A program made the position numbers and the translations under genes. 64,000 nt of DNA, taken from Streptomyces termitum. GTDB lineage: Bacteria; Actinomycetota; Actinomycetes; Streptomycetales; Streptomycetaceae. Positions 44,583-53,347 of this stretch are shown in pieces. Under the pieces are notes generated by a model. It was not told the DNA's origin, ran no database searches, and worked only from the letters and a program-made list of their open reading frames with translations. The stretch is taken from assembly GCF_014650175.1 (NCBI RefSeq), contig NZ_BMUL01000017.1, positions 62,001-126,000 on the forward strand, written 5' to 3'. How positions within the stretch are numbered: the first letter of the stretch is position 1; each line of letters starts with the position of its first letter.

Positions 44583-47144
44583 GTGGCTGAGGCGGCAGCT
44601 TTCCAGGGAACCGGCCCCTCACCTGCCCGCCGATGGCTGCGGCGCACGCTCACCGTCGCCGTCGGGGCACCACTCCTCGCCGGTCTGCTCCAGAGCCCCT
44701 CCGCGCCGCCCGCCGAGGCCGCCGAGGGCTCGGGGAGCCGGACCGTCGATGTGTCGATCGACACGCTCGCCCCGAGCGCCCCCGTCGAGGGCGACACCGT
44801 CACCGTCACCGGAACGCTCACCAACCGGGGCAAGCGGCCGATCACCGACGCGACCGTGAACCTGCGGGTCGGCCCCCGGATGGACAGCCGCAGCGAGATC
44901 GGCGAGGTCGCCCGGCGCAAGGGCTTCCGCGCGGAGAGCGACCCGCAGCCGCTGGAATCCGGCCCCGAGATCGAGATCCCGCGCCTGGAGGCCGGCGTCA
45001 GCCGGGACTTCCAGTTCTCCGTACCGGTCTCCAAGCTGGGCCTCGACGACGAGGGCGGCGTCTACCAGCTGGGCGTCTCGCTCACCGGCCAGACCTCCGA
45101 CCAGCGGTACGACCACGTGCTCGGCATCGAGCGGACCTTCCTGCCGTACCAGCCCGAGCCCACCTCCAAGCGCACCCAGGTCACCTACCTCTGGCCGCTG
45201 ATCTCCTCGTCGCACATCTCGGCCGACACCGCCTCCGACGACCAGCAGAGCCCCGTCTTCCAGGACGACGACCTGGCCGAGGAACTGCGCCCCGGCGGCC
45301 GGCTCGACGAGCTGGTCACCCTGGGCAAGGACCTCCCCGTCACCTGGGTGATCGACCCCGACCTGCTGGCCTCCGTCGACGCCATGGCCAACGGGTACCG
45401 GATCAAGGACGGCACCGGGCACACCGCCGGCACCGACGCCCACAGCAAACTGGCCGCCCGCTGGCTCGGCCTGCTGGAGAAGGCGGTGCAGGGCCACAAG
45501 GTGGTGGCGCTGCCCTTCGCCGACCCCGACCTCGCCTCCCTCGCCCACCGGGGCAAGGCCGTGCCCGGCGCGCTGGAGAACCTCCAGTCGGCGACCGAGC
45601 TGGCCGGGCCGACCATCGAGACGATCCTCCACGTCCAGTCGGCCACCGACTTCGCCTGGCCCGTCGAGGGCGCCGTCGACCCGTCGGTGATGGCGGTCGC
45701 GACCTCGGCCGGCGCCCGCAAGGTGATCGCCCGCAGCGACAGCATCCGCGACGACGAGCTGGCCTACACCCCGACGGCGGCCCGGCCGCTCGGCGGCGGC
45801 ACCACGGCGGTGGTGAGCGACGCGGAGCTGTCGACCGCCTTCCAGGGCGAGATGGTCCGGGCGGAGAACACGACCCTCGCGGTCCAGGAGTTCCTCTCCC
45901 AGACCCTCGCGGTCACCCTGGAGCAGCCCCAGGAGCAGCGCAGCATCGTCGTCGCCCCGCAGCGGCAGCCGAGCGTGGCCCAGGCCCAGGCGATGGCGGC
46001 GGCCGTACGCGGTCTCGGCGCCAAGCGCTGGAGCGAGCCGACCGACCTGGTCACCGCGGCGGCGGCCAAGCCCGACCCGGAGGCGTCGACCTCGGTGCCG
46101 CGCACCGCGCAGTACCCGAAGCGGCTGCGGGACGGCGAACTCCCGGTGCAGGCGTTCCGGGACATGAAGACCACCCGCGACGAGCTGGACGACTTCAAGG
46201 TCGTCCTCACCATGCCGGACCGGGTCGTGCCGCCGGTCGGCAGCGCGATCAACCGCGAGATGTCGACCTCCTGGCGCGGCCGGACCAGCGAGGCGGCGAT
46301 CTACCGCGTCGACGTCGAAGAGGTCCTCCAGCGGCTCACCAAGAGCATCCAGCTCGTCGACAAGTCCGACCTGACCCTCTCGGGCCGCAGCGCGACCATC
46401 CCCGTCACGGTGCAGAACAAGCTGCTCCAGGACGTGGACGGCCTCGTCCTGCGGCTGACCTCGGCGAACAAGACGCGTCTGAAGGTGGACGGCGAGGCCA
46501 TGGCCGAACTGCCCCTCAAGGTCCGCGCCGGGCACAGCCAGTCGGTCAAGTTCCCCGCCTCGGCGAACGCCAACGGCCAGGTCTCGATGACGGCCCAGCT
46601 CTACACGGCGGACGGCACCCCCTACGGCCTCCCGATGTCCTTCACGGTGAAGGTCTCGGAGATGACCCCGACGGTGATGCTGGTCATCGCGGGCGGCGTC
46701 CTGCTCCTCGTCCTCGCCGGGGTCCGCATGTACACCCAGCGCAAGCGCCTCGCCGCCCGCGCCGCCGCGGAGGCGGAGACGGAGACGGACGCCGAGACCG
46801 AGGCCGAGACGGAGCCCGGGACCGACGACGAGCCCGAGAACGTCCCCACGGCCGAGTCCGGATCCGAGTCGGACTCGGATCCGGACTCGGAGACCGTGGC
46901 CGAGGCCGGGACCGAGCCCCTCGCCGAGAAGACGGGGCCGGAAGCGGAATCCCTCCCGGAGCCGGACGAGCAGACGGGCGACGCCCCGGAGGACCGTTCC
47001 CCGGCCGGTGACGGGACCCCCGCCACGGGCCGCGAGGCCGGGGGCGACACGGCGGACGACGCCGGGCAGCCGAGTGACCCCGACGCGGACACCGGCTCCG
47101 AAAGCGGCGACCCGTCGGGCACGGGTGAGAAAGTGGACCGTTGA
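44583..47144 (+). CDS. DUF6049 family secreted/membrane-anchored protein
   Basis: 853 residues. The N-terminus (RRWLRRTLTVAVGAPLLAGL then AEAAEG) is a twin-arginine-like or Sec signal. An ectodomain of ~650 residues starts with an Ig-like segment (EGDTVTVTGTLTNRGKRPI). A single C-terminal membrane helix follows (VMLVIAGGVLLLVLAGVRMY), then a basic stop-transfer patch and a ~130-residue acidic tail of Glu/Asp/Thr/Ser repeats in the cytoplasm. DUF6049 proteins are conserved beside murJ in actinobacteria. A cell-envelope role with MurJ is inferred, not shown. GTG 44583 (VAEAAAFQGTG) is preferred. An in-frame ATG at 44511 would add 24 residues. Confidence 0.85.
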   Translation: MAEAAAFQGTGPSPARRWLRRTLTVAVGAPLLAGLLQSPSAPPAEAAEGSGSRTVDVSIDTLAPSAPVEGDTVTVTGTLTNRGKRPITDATVNLRVGPRMDSRSEIGEVARRKGFRAESDPQPLESGPEIEIPRLEAGVSRDFQFSVPVSKLGLDDEGGVYQLGVSLTGQTSDQRYDHVLGIERTFLPYQPEPTSKRTQVTYLWPLISSSHISADTASDDQQSPVFQDDDLAEELRPGGRLDELVTLGKDLPVTWVIDPDLLASVDAMANGYRIKDGTGHTAGTDAHSKLAARWLGLLEKAVQGHKVVALPFADPDLASLAHRGKAVPGALENLQSATELAGPTIETILHVQSATDFAWPVEGAVDPSVMAVATSAGARKVIARSDSIRDDELAYTPTAARPLGGGTTAVVSDAELSTAFQGEMVRAENTTLAVQEFLSQTLAVTLEQPQEQRSIVVAPQRQPSVAQAQAMAAAVRGLGAKRWSEPTDLVTAAAAKPDPEASTSVPRTAQYPKRLRDGELPVQAFRDMKTTRDELDDFKVVLTMPDRVVPPVGSAINREMSTSWRGRTSEAAIYRVDVEEVLQRLTKSIQLVDKSDLTLSGRSATIPVTVQNKLLQDVDGLVLRLTSANKTRLKVDGEAMAELPLKVRAGHSQSVKFPASANANGQVSMTAQLYTADGTPYGLPMSFTVKVSEMTPTVMLVIAGGVLLLVLAGVRMYTQRKRLAARAAAEAETETDAETEAETEPGTDDEPENVPTAESGSESDSDPDSETVAEAGTEPLAEKTGPEAESLPEPDEQTGDAPEDRSPAGDGTPATGREAGGDTADDAGQPSDPDADTGSESGDPSGTGEKVDR
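46852..46890. repeat. 39-bp inverted repeat inside the acidic tail coding region
   Basis: 46852-46870 and 46872-46890 are perfect 19-base complementary arms (CCGAGTCCGGATCCGAGTC and its complement) around one central G. They encode part of the SESDSDPDSE tail of the DUF6049 protein. In RNA this would be a very stable hairpin-like structure needing a small opened loop. Confidence 0.85.
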
Positions 47145-47189
47145 GCGATGTCGTGGCCGGTCGGCCGGGGACGATGAGGTGGGGTAACC

Positions 47190-49661
47190 ATGAACGCGCC
47201 ATACGACGCTGAGCGCGGCCAGGGTGCGGGCGGCGCCGCACCGTCCGGCGGCACGCCCCCGGGAGCCTCCGGCCCCGACGGCCCGCCGGTCCCGCCGGTC
47301 GCGCAGCCCCCGCAGGGCGGCCAGGACCCGCAGGGGCGGCCCGCCCATCCGCAGGGGCGGCCCGCCCATCCGCAGGGGCGGCCCGGACAGCACTTCCCGC
47401 AGACGGGACAGCACTTCCCGCAGGCCGGGAACCCGCAGCAGCCCGGAAGCCCGCAGGCTCCGTACCCGCCGCAGCCCGGGAACCCGCAGCAGGCCCCGTT
47501 CCCCCCGTACGGGTACGGCGGACAGCAGCAGCCGTACGCGCCCCGCCCGTACGCCCCGCAGCCGCCGCAGGCCCCCGCGCCCGCCGCCGAGCACCCGTAC
47601 GGCCAGGACCCCTACGTGCAGGACGCCTTCGCCCAGGACCCCTACCGGGCCCAGGACCTGTCCGCGCAGGACCCGGTCGGCGAGGCGCTCTACGACCGCG
47701 CCGCGCACCCTCCGCCCCCGCCGGGCACCTACCAGGAGCCGCAGCCGCTCTACCAGCAGCCGTCCGCGCCCGCGCACGCCCCGGACCCCCGGGTGTGGGC
47801 CCAGACCCCGGCGCCCGAGCCCGACGGCCCGTCCCGCCACCTCCCGTACGGCGACGACGCCCGCACCGTCCAGTTCACCGGCGTCGACGACCTGGTGACC
47901 CGGGCGAGCGAGGAGGAGCAGCCCGAGCCGGACGCCTTCGCCCACCTCTACCGGGACCAGCAGGGCCAGGGCCAGGTGCCCGCCCCGACCGCCGAGCCCG
48001 ACCCGCTGCCCGCCCCCGCGCAGAAGAAGGGCGGCCGCGCCTCCGGGCTGCTCAAGTCGAGCGCCGTGATGGCCGCCGGCACCCTGGTCTCCCGGCTCAC
48101 CGGCTTCGTCCGGTCCCTCGTCATCACCGGCGCCCTCGGCGCCGCACTGCTCGGCGACACCTTCACCGTCGCGTACACCCTGCCGACGATGATCTACATC
48201 CTCACCGTCGGCGGCGGCCTCAACTCGGTCTTCGTGCCGCAGCTGGTCCGCTCGATGAAGAACGACGAGGACGGCGGCGAGGCGTACGCCAACCGCCTGC
48301 TCACCCTCGTCATGGTGGCGCTCGGCCTGATCGTGATCGCCGCCGTCTTCGCCGCGCCGATCCTGATCCGGCTGATGTCGAACACCATCGCCGACGACGC
48401 CGCGGCCAACAGCGTCGCCGTCACCTTCGCCCGCTACTGCCTGCCCACGATCTTCTTCATGGGCGTGCACGTGGTGATGGGCCAGATCCTCAACGCCCGC
48501 GGCAAGTTCGGCGCGATGATGTGGACCCCGGTCCTCAACAACATCGTCATGATCGTCACCTTCGGCCTCTTCATCTGGGTCTACGGCACCTCCGCCGAGT
48601 CCCACATGGGCGTGACGACCATCCCCGACGAGGGCATCCGCCTCCTCGGCATGGGCACCCTGCTCGGCCTCGTCGTCCAGGCGCTGGCGATGATCCCGTA
48701 CCTGCGCGAGACGGGCTTCCGCTTCCGGCCCCGCTTCGACTGGAAGGGCCACGGCCTCGGCAAGACGGTCAAGCTCGCCAAGTGGACCGTCCTCTTCGTC
48801 CTCGCCAACCAGGCGGGCGTCCTGGTCGTCACCCAGCTCGCCACCGCCGCCGGCGAGGAGTCCGGCAAGAACGGCGCCGGCTTCCTGGCCTACTCCAACG
48901 CCCAGCTGATCTGGGGCATGCCGCAGGCCATCATCACCGTCTCCGTCATGGCCGCCCTGCTGCCCCGCATCTCCCGCGCCGCCAGCGACGACGACCCGGG
49001 CGCCGTCCGCGACGACATCTCCCAGGGCCTGCGGAACTCCGCCGTCGCCATCGTCCCGGTCGCCTTCGCCTTCCTGGCCCTCGGCGTCCCGATGTGCACC
49101 CTGCTGTACGCCTCCAGCGGCGTCGAGGCCGCCCAGGGCATGGGCTTCATCCTGATGGCCTTCGGCCTCGGCCTGATCCCCTACTCCGTGCAGTACGTCG
49201 TCCTCCGCGGCTTCTACGCCTACGAGGACACCCGGACGCCCTTCTACAACACGGTCATCGTCGCCGCCGTCAACGCGGCGGCCTCCGCGCTCTGCTACGT
49301 GATCCTGCCCGCCCAGTGGGCCGTGGTCGGCATGGCCGCCTCCTACGGCCTCGCGTACGCCGTCGGCGTCGGCGTCGCCTGGCGCCGGCTGCGCAACCGC
49401 CTCGGCGGCGACCTGGACGGCTCCCAGGTGCTCCGCACCTACGCCCGCCTCTGCATGGCCTCCCTGCCCGCCGCCGTCCTGGCCGGCGCGGTCGGCTTCG
49501 GCCTGCTGAAGCTGCTCGGGGAGAGCGCCCTCGGCTCGCTGGCCGCGATCGTCGTCGGCGGAGCGGTGCTCCTCGGAGTCTTCTTCGTCGCCGCCCGGCG
49601 CATGCGGATCGCGGAGCTGAACACCCTCGTCGGCATGGTCCGGGGCCGTCTCGGACGCTGA
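47190..49661 (+). CDS. murJ: MurJ lipid II flippase with long Pro/Gln-rich N-terminus
   Basis: 823 residues. The first ~280 are low-complexity Pro/Gln/Gly sequence with repeats (GRPAHPQGRPAHPQGRPG, TGQHFPQAGNPQQPG) and are presumably cytoplasmic and disordered. From about residue 286 a MurJ/MviN core follows, with 14 predicted helices (SAVMAAGTLVSRLTGFVRSL, GMPQAIITVSVMAALLPRIS, YSVQYVVLRGFYAYEDTRTP). It would move lipid II across the membrane for peptidoglycan assembly. It sits between the DUF6049 gene and a pseudokinase gene. In mycobacteria the equivalent MviN carries the pseudokinase on the same chain. Start ATG 47190. Confidence 0.95.
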   Translation: MNAPYDAERGQGAGGAAPSGGTPPGASGPDGPPVPPVAQPPQGGQDPQGRPAHPQGRPAHPQGRPGQHFPQTGQHFPQAGNPQQPGSPQAPYPPQPGNPQQAPFPPYGYGGQQQPYAPRPYAPQPPQAPAPAAEHPYGQDPYVQDAFAQDPYRAQDLSAQDPVGEALYDRAAHPPPPPGTYQEPQPLYQQPSAPAHAPDPRVWAQTPAPEPDGPSRHLPYGDDARTVQFTGVDDLVTRASEEEQPEPDAFAHLYRDQQGQGQVPAPTAEPDPLPAPAQKKGGRASGLLKSSAVMAAGTLVSRLTGFVRSLVITGALGAALLGDTFTVAYTLPTMIYILTVGGGLNSVFVPQLVRSMKNDEDGGEAYANRLLTLVMVALGLIVIAAVFAAPILIRLMSNTIADDAAANSVAVTFARYCLPTIFFMGVHVVMGQILNARGKFGAMMWTPVLNNIVMIVTFGLFIWVYGTSAESHMGVTTIPDEGIRLLGMGTLLGLVVQALAMIPYLRETGFRFRPRFDWKGHGLGKTVKLAKWTVLFVLANQAGVLVVTQLATAAGEESGKNGAGFLAYSNAQLIWGMPQAIITVSVMAALLPRISRAASDDDPGAVRDDISQGLRNSAVAIVPVAFAFLALGVPMCTLLYASSGVEAAQGMGFILMAFGLGLIPYSVQYVVLRGFYAYEDTRTPFYNTVIVAAVNAAASALCYVILPAQWAVVGMAASYGLAYAVGVGVAWRRLRNRLGGDLDGSQVLRTYARLCMASLPAAVLAGAVGFGLLKLLGESALGSLAAIVVGGAVLLGVFFVAARRMRIAELNTLVGMVRGRLGR

Positions 49662-49778
49662 ACCGGGGGTTCCGGACAACCATCGGGGGACACCGTGTGT
49701 CGTGCATAGCGTCCGACTGTGGGCACAATTGGCTTGGCTGTTGGATGTGGCGCAACGGATGGGGAGGCAGGAACGACG

Positions 49779-51470
49779 GTGGCGGAACGTAGCACGGCCG
49801 CCGTCGACGTGGCCGACAACAGCGGTGACGACCCGCTGACCGCGCAGGCGGACACGGCCGCGACCGACGGGGTGGCGGAAGAACGGAAGACGGCAGAGGA
49901 GCCCACCGGGGCCCCCGAGCAGAAGGCGGTCGAGCGCAAGAACGGCGAACAGCCCTCCATCACGGCACCCGAGCTGCACAGCGGCCACAAACTGGCACGG
50001 CGCTACCGGCTGGAGGAGTGCGTCACCCGCCTGGACGGCTTCAGCAGCTGGCGGGCCGTCGACGAGAAGCTCCGCAGAGCCGTCGGCGTGCACCTCCTGC
50101 CGGCCGACCACCCGCGCGCCCGCTCCGTCCTGGCCGCCGCCCGCTCGGCGGCCCTGCTCGGCGACCCCCGGTTCGTCCAGGTCCTCGACGCGGTCGAGGA
50201 GAACGACCTCGTCTACGTCGTCCACGAGTGGCTGCCCGACGCCACCGAGCTGACCGTGCTCCTCGCGGACGGCCCGCTGGCCGCCCACGACGCCTACCAG
50301 CTCGTCTCCCAGGTCTCCCAGGCGATGACCGCCGCCCACCGCGAGGGACTGGCCCACCTGCGGCTCACCCCGAGCGCCGTCCTGCGCAGCTCCACCGGCC
50401 AGTACCGGATCCGCGGCCTCGCCGTGAACGCCGCCCTGCGCGGCATCACCGCCGACCGCCCGCAGCGCGCCGACACCGAGGCGATCGGCGCCCTCCTCTA
50501 CGCGGCGCTCACCCAGCGCTGGCCGTACGAGAGCGACGCCTACGGCCTCACCGGGCTCCCCAAGGGCGTCGGCCTGCTCCCGCCCGACCAGGTCCGCGCC
50601 GGCGTCCACCGGGGTCTCTCCGAGATCGCCATGCGCGCCCTCGCCAACGACGGGGCCACCGCCTCGCGCCAGGAGCCGCCCTGCACCACCCCGGACGAAC
50701 TCGCCAAGGCCGTGGCCGCGATGCCCCGCGTCAAGCCGCCGGAGCCGGAGTTCCCCGCCCCCGCCGAGTACCAGCGCACCACGTACCAGCAGGGCACGTA
50801 CGGGCGTCCGCAGCCGCGGCCTCCGGTCGCCCCGCCCGTCCCGGTGCCGCCGGCCCCGCTGGAGAGCCGCACCGGCCGCGCGCTGAAGTGGGCCGTCTCG
50901 GCCCTCCTCATCGCCGCCCTCGGCCTCGCCAGCTGGCAGATCGCGGACCGGCTCCTCCCCAAGGACCCCCCGCCCGAGACGCCGGTGGTCCAGCCGACGG
51001 CCGACGAGAAGCCCGAACCGCCGAAGCCGCTCGCGATCGCGTCCGCCTCGGACTTCGACCCCTTCCCCGACGGGAACGGCGAGGAGAACGGAGCGGCCAT
51101 AAAGAACGCCTACGACGGCGACCCGAGCACCTTCTGGCACACCCTGAACTACACCACCGCGAAGTTCGGCAACCTGAAGTCCGGCGTGGGCATCGTCCTG
51201 GACCTGGGCACGGCCCAGGAGATCCGCTCGGTCGACCTGCTGTTCAACGGGAGCACCGACGTCCAGGTGCGGACCGCCCCGGCGGACGCCTCGTCGGCGC
51301 CCTCCACGGCCTCCGGGTTCACCACCCAGGCGTCCGGCGGCGGCACCGACCTGAAACTGGCCCTGCCCAAGCCGGTCACCACCCGCTACGTTCTGGTCTG
51401 GATGACGAAGCTGCCCATGAACCAGGGCCAGTTCCGCGGCCAACTGGCCGAAGTCAAGATCATGGGCTGA
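49779..51470 (+). CDS. Protein-kinase-like (pseudokinase) membrane protein with discoidin-like domain
   Basis: 563 residues. A disordered N-terminus (~70) precedes a kinase-like domain (~75-310) starting ARRYRLEECVTRLDGFSSWR. Key catalytic residues are absent: no Gly-rich loop, no VAIK lysine (AVGVHLL), HLRLTPSAVL instead of HRDLKPxN, and RGLAVNAAL in place of DFG. It should therefore be a pseudokinase. A Pro-rich linker, one membrane helix (WAVSALLIAALGLASWQI, ~372-390) and an extracellular discoidin/F5-8 type C-like domain follow (AYDGDPSTFWHTLNY). This equals the C-terminal half of mycobacterial MviN, encoded here as a separate gene after murJ. GTG 49779 is preferred over GTG 49719. Confidence 0.85.
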   Translation: MAERSTAAVDVADNSGDDPLTAQADTAATDGVAEERKTAEEPTGAPEQKAVERKNGEQPSITAPELHSGHKLARRYRLEECVTRLDGFSSWRAVDEKLRRAVGVHLLPADHPRARSVLAAARSAALLGDPRFVQVLDAVEENDLVYVVHEWLPDATELTVLLADGPLAAHDAYQLVSQVSQAMTAAHREGLAHLRLTPSAVLRSSTGQYRIRGLAVNAALRGITADRPQRADTEAIGALLYAALTQRWPYESDAYGLTGLPKGVGLLPPDQVRAGVHRGLSEIAMRALANDGATASRQEPPCTTPDELAKAVAAMPRVKPPEPEFPAPAEYQRTTYQQGTYGRPQPRPPVAPPVPVPPAPLESRTGRALKWAVSALLIAALGLASWQIADRLLPKDPPPETPVVQPTADEKPEPPKPLAIASASDFDPFPDGNGEENGAAIKNAYDGDPSTFWHTLNYTTAKFGNLKSGVGIVLDLGTAQEIRSVDLLFNGSTDVQVRTAPADASSAPSTASGFTTQASGGGTDLKLALPKPVTTRYVLVWMTKLPMNQGQFRGQLAEVKIMG

Positions 51471-51496
51471 CGGCCGCAGGGGAGGGGCTTTCACCG

Positions 51497-52198
51497 TTGG
51501 ACCGTCCGACAGCAACCGCGAGCGACCAGGACCTCCTGGCCCGTCACGTCGCCGGGGACCCGGACGCCTTCGGTGAGCTCGTGCGGCGCCACCGCGACCG
51601 ATTGTGGGCGGTGGCGCTGCGCACCCTGGGCGACCGCGAGGAGGCCGCGGACGCCGTCCAGGACGCCCTCCTGTCGGCCTTCCGGGCCGCCCACACCTTC
51701 CAGGGCCGCTCGGCCGTCACGACGTGGCTCCACCGCATCACCGTGAACGCCTGCCTGGACCGCCTCCGCAAGAGCGCCGTCCGGCGCTCCTCGCCCGTCG
51801 ACGACACCGACCGCTTCGAACAGCTCCTCGAACCGCACGAGTCCGCCGAGGCCCCCGCCGAACGCCAGGACCTCCACCGGCAACTGCTCGCCGCCCTCGC
51901 CACCCTCGCCCCCGAACAGCGCGCCGCCCTCGTCCTCGTCGACATGCAGGGCTACCCGGTCGCGGAGGCCGCCCTCGTCCTCGGCGTCCCCGCAGGCACC
52001 GTCAAGAGCCGCTGCGCACGCGGCCGGGCCCGACTGCTCCCGCTCCTCACTCATCTGCGCGCCGACACCGTGGGTAGCGACCCCTCCGACGGGGGAAGGA
52101 ACCGGACGCCGGGGGCATCCGTCCCACCGGTGTCGGAACCGGCGGACCCCGGACCGACCGATCCAACTGCTGTGAAGGGCGGAGGTGGGCGCGCGTGA
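51497..52198 (+). CDS. sigM: ECF RNA polymerase sigma factor SigM
   Basis: 233-residue ECF sigma factor. Region 2 (DAFGELVRRHRDRLWAVALR, REEAADAVQDALLSAFRAAH) and region 4 (PEQRAALVLVDMQGYPVAEA, GTVKSRCARGRARLLPLLTH) are complete. A polar 50-residue C-terminal extension ends AVKGGGGRA. The start appears to be a TTG at 51497 with GGAGGGG about 9 bases before it; no ATG or GTG gives the expected N-terminus. The anti-sigma gene overlaps by 4 bases (GTGA), so they are translationally coupled. Named from its position between the murJ/pseudokinase genes and trxBA, as in S. coelicolor. Confidence 0.88.
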   Translation: MDRPTATASDQDLLARHVAGDPDAFGELVRRHRDRLWAVALRTLGDREEAADAVQDALLSAFRAAHTFQGRSAVTTWLHRITVNACLDRLRKSAVRRSSPVDDTDRFEQLLEPHESAEAPAERQDLHRQLLAALATLAPEQRAALVLVDMQGYPVAEAALVLGVPAGTVKSRCARGRARLLPLLTHLRADTVGSDPSDGGRNRTPGASVPPVSEPADPGPTDPTAVKGGGGRA

Positions 52199-53187
52199 CC
52201 ACGACCGGCAAGACCGACGCCGTACAGCACCCGGACGTCTCGGAGATCTCCGACCTGACCGAGGGACTGCTCCCCCCGAGCCGCTCCGTCACCGTGCGCC
52301 GCCACCTCGACGGCTGCCTCCTCTGTGCCGACGTACGCACCTCCCTGGAGGAGATCCGGGGGCTCCTGGGCACCCTCCCCGGCCCCCCGCGCATGCCCTC
52401 CGACATCGCGGGCCGGATCGACGCCGCCCTCGCCGCCGAGGCCCTCCTCGACGCCACCGCCCCGGACGCCGCCCGCCCCGTTCCACGTGAAACCACCGCC
52501 GGACCCGCACCCGCCGTCCCCCGCGCCGCGTCCCCCGCCGACACCCCTCCCAGCGGTACGACTCCGAGCCGCACCGTTTCACGTGAAACACCGCGCTCCT
52601 CCGCCCGCCCCGCCACCGACCGCCCGGCGGGCCGTCCGGCCGCCACGGCCGGCCCCGGACGGGACCGCGCCCGCCGCCGGAACCGGATCGCCCTGCTCTC
52701 CGGGCTCGCCGCCACCGTGGTCGCCCTCGCCGGATCGTTCGGCCTCCACGCACTCGGCCAGAACGACGCCTCCACCGCCGACAGCACCAGGGCCGCCGCG
52801 AGCGCGCCGCGGAACGAATCCTTCTCCGGCTCTCCGGTGGAGGACCGGGTCCACGCGCTCCTCGCGGAGGAGAACGCACCGGTCCCGAAGACGGAGCAGC
52901 CCCGCTCCCTCGCCGCCGAGGGCGGCGACACCCCCGGCACCACCCGGCGCCACCGCGAGGCCGCCGCCGTCCCCTCCTGCGTCCTCGCGGGCACCGGCCG
53001 CACCGACGGGGCCCTCGCCGCCGAACGCGGCGAGTACCGGGGCGCCCCCGCCTACCTCCTGGTGCTCCCCGACCGGACCGCCGCCGACCGCGTCCAGGCG
53101 TACGTCGTCGCCTCCTCCTGTGCCGACACCGGGGCCGGAAACACCCCGGGGGAGCTGTTGCTCACCACCTCGTACCCCCGGCCCTGA
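52195..53187 (+). CDS. Zinc-binding anti-sigma factor paired with SigM
   Basis: 330-residue membrane protein. The N-terminal anti-sigma domain has the zinc motif H-x3-C-x2-C in VRRHLDGCLLCADVR at about residues 37-45. A Pro/Ala-rich linker, one membrane helix (IALLSGLAATVVALAGSFGL, ~166-185) and an extracytoplasmic domain with two Cys follow. It should hold SigM at the membrane until an envelope or redox signal. Starts at GTG 52195 overlapping the sigM stop. Two ParB-binding sequences lie within the linker-coding region, encoding PRET and VSRET, so this stretch is doubly constrained. Confidence 0.85.
   Translation: MTTTGKTDAVQHPDVSEISDLTEGLLPPSRSVTVRRHLDGCLLCADVRTSLEEIRGLLGTLPGPPRMPSDIAGRIDAALAAEALLDATAPDAARPVPRETTAGPAPAVPRAASPADTPPSGTTPSRTVSRETPRSSARPATDRPAGRPAATAGPGRDRARRRNRIALLSGLAATVVALAGSFGLHALGQNDASTADSTRAAASAPRNESFSGSPVEDRVHALLAEENAPVPKTEQPRSLAAEGGDTPGTTRRHREAAAVPSCVLAGTGRTDGALAAERGEYRGAPAYLLVLPDRTAADRVQAYVVASSCADTGAGNTPGELLLTTSYPRP
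52480..52493. promoter_or_regulatory. Variant parS site inside the anti-sigma gene
   Basis: GTTCCACGTGAAAC, one mismatch (T to C at position 4) from the consensus parS. It lies in the coding sequence, where it encodes PVPRET. Confidence 0.75.
52576..52589. promoter_or_regulatory. parS site inside the anti-sigma gene
   Basis: Perfect GTTTCACGTGAAAC within coding sequence (encodes TVSRET), 96 bp after the variant site. Confidence 0.95.
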
Positions 53188-53250
53188 GGCCCTCGCGGCC
53201 CGTTCTCCGTCTCATCGCCCGTCTCACGCACGCGCCACGCGGCACGCTCG

Positions 53251-53276
53251 GGAATGCATCCCCCTTAGGATCCGTT
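53251..53276 (+). promoter_or_regulatory. SigR-type promoter of trxBA
   Basis: GGAAT (53251-53255), exactly 18 bases, then GTT (53274-53276) matches the GGAAT-N18-GTT consensus of the thiol-stress sigma factor SigR. It lies about 75 bp before trxB, a known SigR target in S. coelicolor. Confidence 0.88.
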
Positions 53277-53347
53277 GGGTGGGGTGAGAGTGACCGAGAC
53301 ACCGCCCCGTAGGCAGTAGGCAGTCTGCAGAGACGAGGAAGAAACCC

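Noticed and set aside
44619..51515. A 2,298-codon open frame on the minus strand
   Set aside because: It lies antisense to DUF6049, murJ and the pseudokinase gene. Its translation is Gly/Val/Arg/Leu-rich with no domains, which is the usual by-product of high-GC third positions.
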